DNA of 8,881 bases from Candidatus Methanoperedens sp. (GTDB taxonomy: Archaea > Halobacteriota > Methanosarcinia > Methanosarcinales > Methanoperedenaceae), in the NCBI GenBank assembly GCA_028679855.1, contig JAJRAP010000192.1:1-8881 (forward strand), written 5' to 3'. The translations under genes and the position numbers were made by a program. The notes below the pieces were generated by a model. That model was given only the letters and a program-made list of their open reading frames with translations, was not told the origin of the DNA and made no database searches. Of this stretch, positions 6,871 through 8,881 are shown piece by piece; position 1 is the stretch's first letter, and every line of letters begins with the position of its first letter.

Positions 6871-7174
6871 AAATGACCTTACCTTCCCTTGATGCATATC
6901 GTCCGATAGTGCCAGGTATCTTGCTATCGCGCTCAAACTCCTCTCTGGTTAGTATTATTACATCAAATGCGTATTCGAGTTCATCGAGTACTCTTCTCAT
7001 ATCGACCATTAATTTCCTGCGCTTTTCTTTTATAGCGGAGATTACCAGAATATCAACATCGCTGTGGCTGTCGGCTGTTCCACGCGCCTGAGAGCCGAAA
7101 AGGATAATCTTCTCAGGATGGAATTTTTCTACGATGCAGCGCGCGGCTTCGTCAAGGACTTTATTGCTGATCAT
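6857..7174 (-). CDS. MNT-type nucleotidyltransferase (HEPN partner)
   Basis: A complete 105-aa minimal nucleotidyltransferase. The signature GSQARGTADSHSDVDILV gives GS at 27-28 and the catalytic acidic pair Asp39 and Asp41; a third acidic residue, Asp71, lies in FDVIIL. The C-terminus matches the usual ...EEFERD..IPGT...REGKVIYE ending of the family. In HEPN/MNT modules the MNT protein neutralises the HEPN RNase; in the MntA-HepT case it does so by AMPylating the toxin. I chose the ATG at 7174 because GGAGG (7185-7181) lies six bases upstream and the family N-terminus fits MISNKVLDEAA. The longer GTG reading at 7192 adds only six residues. Its ATG overlaps the TGA of the truncated mod frame (ATGA), and its 3' end overlaps HEPN. 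No lesion is visible, in contrast to its neighbours. Confidence 0.92.
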   Translation of the reverse strand: MISNKVLDEAARCIVEKFHPEKIILFGSQARGTADSHSDVDILVISAIKEKRRKLMVDMRRVLDELEYAFDVIILTREEFERDSKIPGTIGRYASREGKVIYEHS

Positions 7175-7881
7175 TGCACGCCTCCGAAGCACCTACGTGG
7201 TAGGAAAAATTTAATTAACCGCAGATAAACGCAGATGAACGCAGATTTTTGAGAGAACACGGATTGCACGGATGACACGGATACGCACGGATTAAAAGTA
7301 TCCGTGAAAGCCTCGATCATCTCAGGCTCCTGCGTCAGATCCTCATCCTTCCCGTCCTTCACATCCCGCCTGTTCACGAAAGGCTGGAAATTGGAGCCGT
7401 ACCTGATGCCGTAGGGCGGGTCGATGTATATCATCTGCACCTTCCCGCCCATTCCTTCTTTCTCAAGCAGGGAGTTCATCACGAGCAGAGAATCACCCGC
7501 TATCATGCGGTTTGACCAGTTGTGCTTATGTTTGTAGAACTCTATAGCCTCGCGCAGGGGCGGGATCTCTTCGGTGTATTCGAAAAGCGACATCTGCTTT
7601 TGCGCGCCGTTGCGCTTTCGGACTGCTTCTATGATAGTGCGCGGGTCGATGCGCTCATGGACGTGGAGGGAGACGGTGGGGATTTCGAAAGAAGTGTGCT
7701 CCACCTTGCCCGCCCAGACGAGCGCGGGATCGAGGTGAGGGTCGTAGGCGTAAGTTTTTTTACCGTTGTCATGGTCTGTGTCGGGGGTTACAAGACCGAC
7801 GGGAGGGTTGTTGCACCGTTCTTTACCTTTGTGGTCGTATTGTTCGATGGGCTTCTTTTCGGATTTGGGGATTTTGGACAT
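7171..7881 (-). pseudogene. mod: Type III DNA methyltransferase Mod, 3'-truncated
   Basis: N-terminal part of a type III Mod subunit (N6-adenine methyltransferase, beta-class motif order). Residues 1-196 are native, including NRMIAGDSLLVMNSLLE (123-139) and catalytic motif IV DPPYG at 154-158, followed by QPFVNRRD and EPEMIEAFTDT. At about residue 196 the family sequence (which from memory continues ...DTWELG...YL..LRDRL) is replaced by 40 residues translated from the dispersed repeat, ending at TGA 7171-7173. The AdoMet-binding FxGxG motif I and the target-recognition domain, which follow motif IV in this class, are therefore absent, and the protein cannot methylate DNA. The ATG at 7881 has no SD but has TTTAATA-like sequence about 28 nt upstream. 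The gene heads the R-M/HEPN/MNT operon and its hybrid frame now overlaps MNT as ATGA. Confidence 0.88.
7192..7306. repeat. Dispersed-type CGCAGAT/CACGGAT repeat element
   Basis: A compact block of short repeats with about 9-10 bp periodicity. Three CGCAGAT units lie at 7220, 7230 and 7240, and four CACGGAT units at 7258, 7267, 7276 and 7286. A perfect 9-bp inverted pair, CACGGATAC (7276-7284) and GTATCCGTG (7298-7306), encloses 13 bases. The left end has a small hairpin, CCTAC-GTG-GTAGG (7192-7204). I recall very similar blocks as non-coding repeats in many bacterial and archaeal genomes; no mechanism is known to me. It lies exactly where mod loses its 3' part. On the minus strand it happens to stay open and gives mod a 40-residue foreign tail. 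Confidence 0.75.
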
Positions 7882-8166
7882 TCTGACTATCTCTATTATT
7901 ACAGATATCTATTAAATCTCTTTTCATTTATCATATGAAACAACCTATTTTATCCAATATTAATTATAGTTTTTGTATAATTAATTATTATGGACGAAAA
8001 TTATATATCTGAATCCAACTAATATGAGAGTAACATAAATTGCCACGTGGTGGAGCATCAGTTCATCAGGTTTCAGACCCTCCACGTGGTTTAACAACCT
8101 GTTTTATTTCCTCAATACGTTCATCTAAAATTATTACCTTATAACACAAGATTTTTTGCTGTTTCT
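7882..8166. other. AT-rich intergenic region, presumed mod promoter
   Basis: No credible gene is seen here. A TTTAATA-like minus-strand box at 7909-7917 would serve mod with a leaderless or very short leader. A TATATATC-like stretch lies near 8001-8008 on the plus strand with only a 10-codon frame behind it. Paired palindromes at 8043-8089 are listed separately. Confidence 0.4.
8043..8089. repeat. Paired CCACGTGG palindromes
   Basis: Two identical 8-bp palindromes, CCACGTGG at 8043-8050 and 8082-8089, lie 39 bp apart start to start. They are flanked inside by TGGAG and CCCTC, so the outer arms can also pair as a long hairpin with one mismatch. They could be a protein-binding operator pair or an RNA stem. 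They lie between the toxin-antitoxin pair and mod. Confidence 0.45.
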
Positions 8167-8358
8167 CTACTTTTTTTCTGCTGCTCTGCTCAAAGATATT
8201 CTACCTTTCTGATACATCTTTAACACATAATCCCGCGCTCCCATGTAAAGAAACTGTCGTATCGCTGTGGATTTATCCACATGTTCTTCTTTTGTCCTGA
8301 GATTTGCCAGCTCAATAACGTTTTTTAGGATACGTATAGGATAAGATACTGCTTCCAT
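8167..8358 (-). CDS. Ribbon-helix-helix antitoxin-like protein (UPF0175-like)
   Basis: A 63-aa protein starting MEAVSYPIRILKNVIELANL. It shows a short beta-strand-like N-terminus followed by KSTAIRQFLYMGARDYVL, as in ribbon-helix-helix DNA-binding antitoxins (which use STALR-x-LL-x-x-G-x-x). The ending YQKGRISLSRAAE matches the K-G-K-I-S-L-x-x-A-A-E hallmark of UPF0175-like antitoxins. That family normally continues for another 20-30 residues after AAE, whereas this frame stops at KK, so it may be shortened. The ATG at 8358 has a perfect GGAGG (8369-8365) six bases upstream; the SD lies in the last codons of the PIN-like gene, one base away, so the two are coupled. It probably represses the pair and neutralises the toxin. 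The family call rests on motif memory. Confidence 0.65.
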   Translation of the reverse strand: MEAVSYPIRILKNVIELANLRTKEEHVDKSTAIRQFLYMGARDYVLKMYQKGRISLSRAAEKK

Positions 8359-8359
8359 A

Positions 8360-8665
8360 TTAAACCTCCAGATCAGATTTTGCTTTCTCATAATTAAATA
8401 TATAAGGCTCTATCATATCCAGCGCATTCAATGATTCGTCTTTTGAGAGTATTCTTAATTCAAATGATCTAACGATAAGGTCAGCAGGAGTTATAAATGA
8501 AATATTATTCTGCTGCAAAACACTTAAAAATGCTCTATCATCACTTATGATCGCCTCTGCATTTAGATTAAAATAAAGGTGTAGGGAAGATGTCTCTCCT
8601 CTTCCAAGAGAACTGCCCTTAAGAATATTACTTGCCTGTTTGTTATTTTCAATATTTTTTACCAT
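8360..8665 (-). CDS. PIN-like toxin remnant, N-terminally short
   Basis: A 101-aa protein from an ATG at 8665 preceded by AAAAAGGG. The segment SSLGRGETSSLHLYFNLNAEAIISDDRAFL (19-48) contains GRGE and the SDDR acidic pair, typical of the middle and third acidic positions of VapC/DUF3368-like PIN ribonucleases. It is followed by FITPADLIVRSFELRILSKDESLNALDMI, as in the family C-terminus. PIN domains are usually 130-150 aa, with the first catalytic Asp within the first ten residues in a strand such as (I/V)xDTxxL. That part is missing here, and an in-frame TAA just upstream of 8692 prevents a longer reading. So the toxin is probably 5'-truncated and inactive. It precedes the antitoxin gene, the reverse of the most common order. 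Confidence 0.6.
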   Translation of the reverse strand: MVKNIENNKQASNILKGSSLGRGETSSLHLYFNLNAEAIISDDRAFLSVLQQNNISFITPADLIVRSFELRILSKDESLNALDMIEPYIFNYEKAKSDLEV

Positions 8666-8692
8666 GATTTTTCCCTTTTTGCCAGCTTGCAA

Positions 8693-8881
8693 TGATGTTT
8701 TTTATCTTTCAATTATTTCGTGCATATCCAAAAAATCATTTGCATATTTTGATTGCCTATGGTTAGTGTCCAGAGACTTGCTGGGGTAAAAGTGATACAT
8801 TCAAAATCATGATATTAAAAAGACAATGTCAACGGATTATGGAATTTGTTCCATGCTTCACAGTTCATGTAATGAATTTAC
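8693..8881. other. Gene-poor right end, possible insertion-sequence edge
   Basis: I see no accepted gene here. GTCCAGAGACTTGCTGGGGT at 8768-8787, continuing into AAAAGTGA, recalls the terminal repeats of some IS21-like insertion sequences, but only one end is in view. A minus-strand 32-codon frame (8800-8702, MYHFYPSKSLDTNHRQSKY...) and plus-strand frames open at the right edge (ATG at 8814 and 8827) are unassigned. ATGGAA-TTTG-TTCCAT at about 8838-8853 is a small perfect inverted repeat. Confidence 0.25.

Noticed and set aside
7220..7292. CRISPR array
   Set aside because: Units are only 7-10 bp with no spacers of 30-40 bp and no cas genes in view.
7522..7938. Plus-strand 138-codon frame opposite mod
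   Set aside because: Antisense to the conserved Mod N-terminus; Val/Phe-rich shadow composition.
8073..8165. Minus-strand frame reading KVIILDERIEEIKQVVKPR after the antitoxin, as a frameshifted C-terminus
   Set aside because: It looks protein-like but does not resemble the expected UPF0175 C-terminus and has no start; it may be chance.

Overview
The window looks archaeal, most likely a methanogen or ANME-type member of the Methanosarcinales/Methanomicrobia; this is an inference from gene content, not proof. The reasons are a short archaeal-type tyrosyl-tRNA synthetase, a tiny basic protein resembling a family I associate with methanogens, a PUA/PAPS-reductase/ferredoxin fusion protein typical of methanogenic archaea, TATA-like boxes about 22-28 nt upstream of several starts that lack a Shine-Dalgarno (leaderless-type promoters), and an archaeal-looking type III restriction-modification (R-M) cluster.

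Left part (1-4495), core genes in good condition. An unrecognised multi-pass membrane protein runs off the left edge on the minus strand. A 45-codon transposase scrap follows it. Then come tyrS and a 58-aa basic protein as a probable plus-strand pair. A 46-aa zinc-ribbon protein (minus) diverges from the large sulfur/Fe-S fusion protein (plus), and each has its own TATA-like box.

Right part (4496-8881), a decaying defence and mobile region on the minus strand. Read in the direction of transcription it holds a PIN-like toxin remnant plus a ribbon-helix-helix antitoxin, an AT-rich spacer with paired CCACGTGG palindromes, a type III methyltransferase (mod) cut short at a dispersed CACGGAT/CGCAGAT repeat, an intact MNT nucleotidyltransferase, a HEPN gene with one in-frame TAA, and a type III restriction subunit (res). 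Family-conserved segments of res are joined at five or more sharp junctions. The missing parts include the second helicase domain and the ExK half of the nuclease site. mod/MNT, MNT/HEPN and HEPN/res overlap by a few bases, so the cluster was one translationally coupled operon with a HEPN/MNT toxin-antitoxin pair nested between mod and res.

The most interesting signals are the piecewise deletion of res with no other visible decay, a perfect hairpin holding the res ribosome-binding site at the HEPN stop codon, the mod junction lying exactly in a CACGGATAC sequence shared with the repeat, and the pattern that every effector (Res, HEPN, PIN) looks broken while both antitoxin-type genes (MNT, RHH) are open. 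I see no rRNA, tRNA or CRISPR array.
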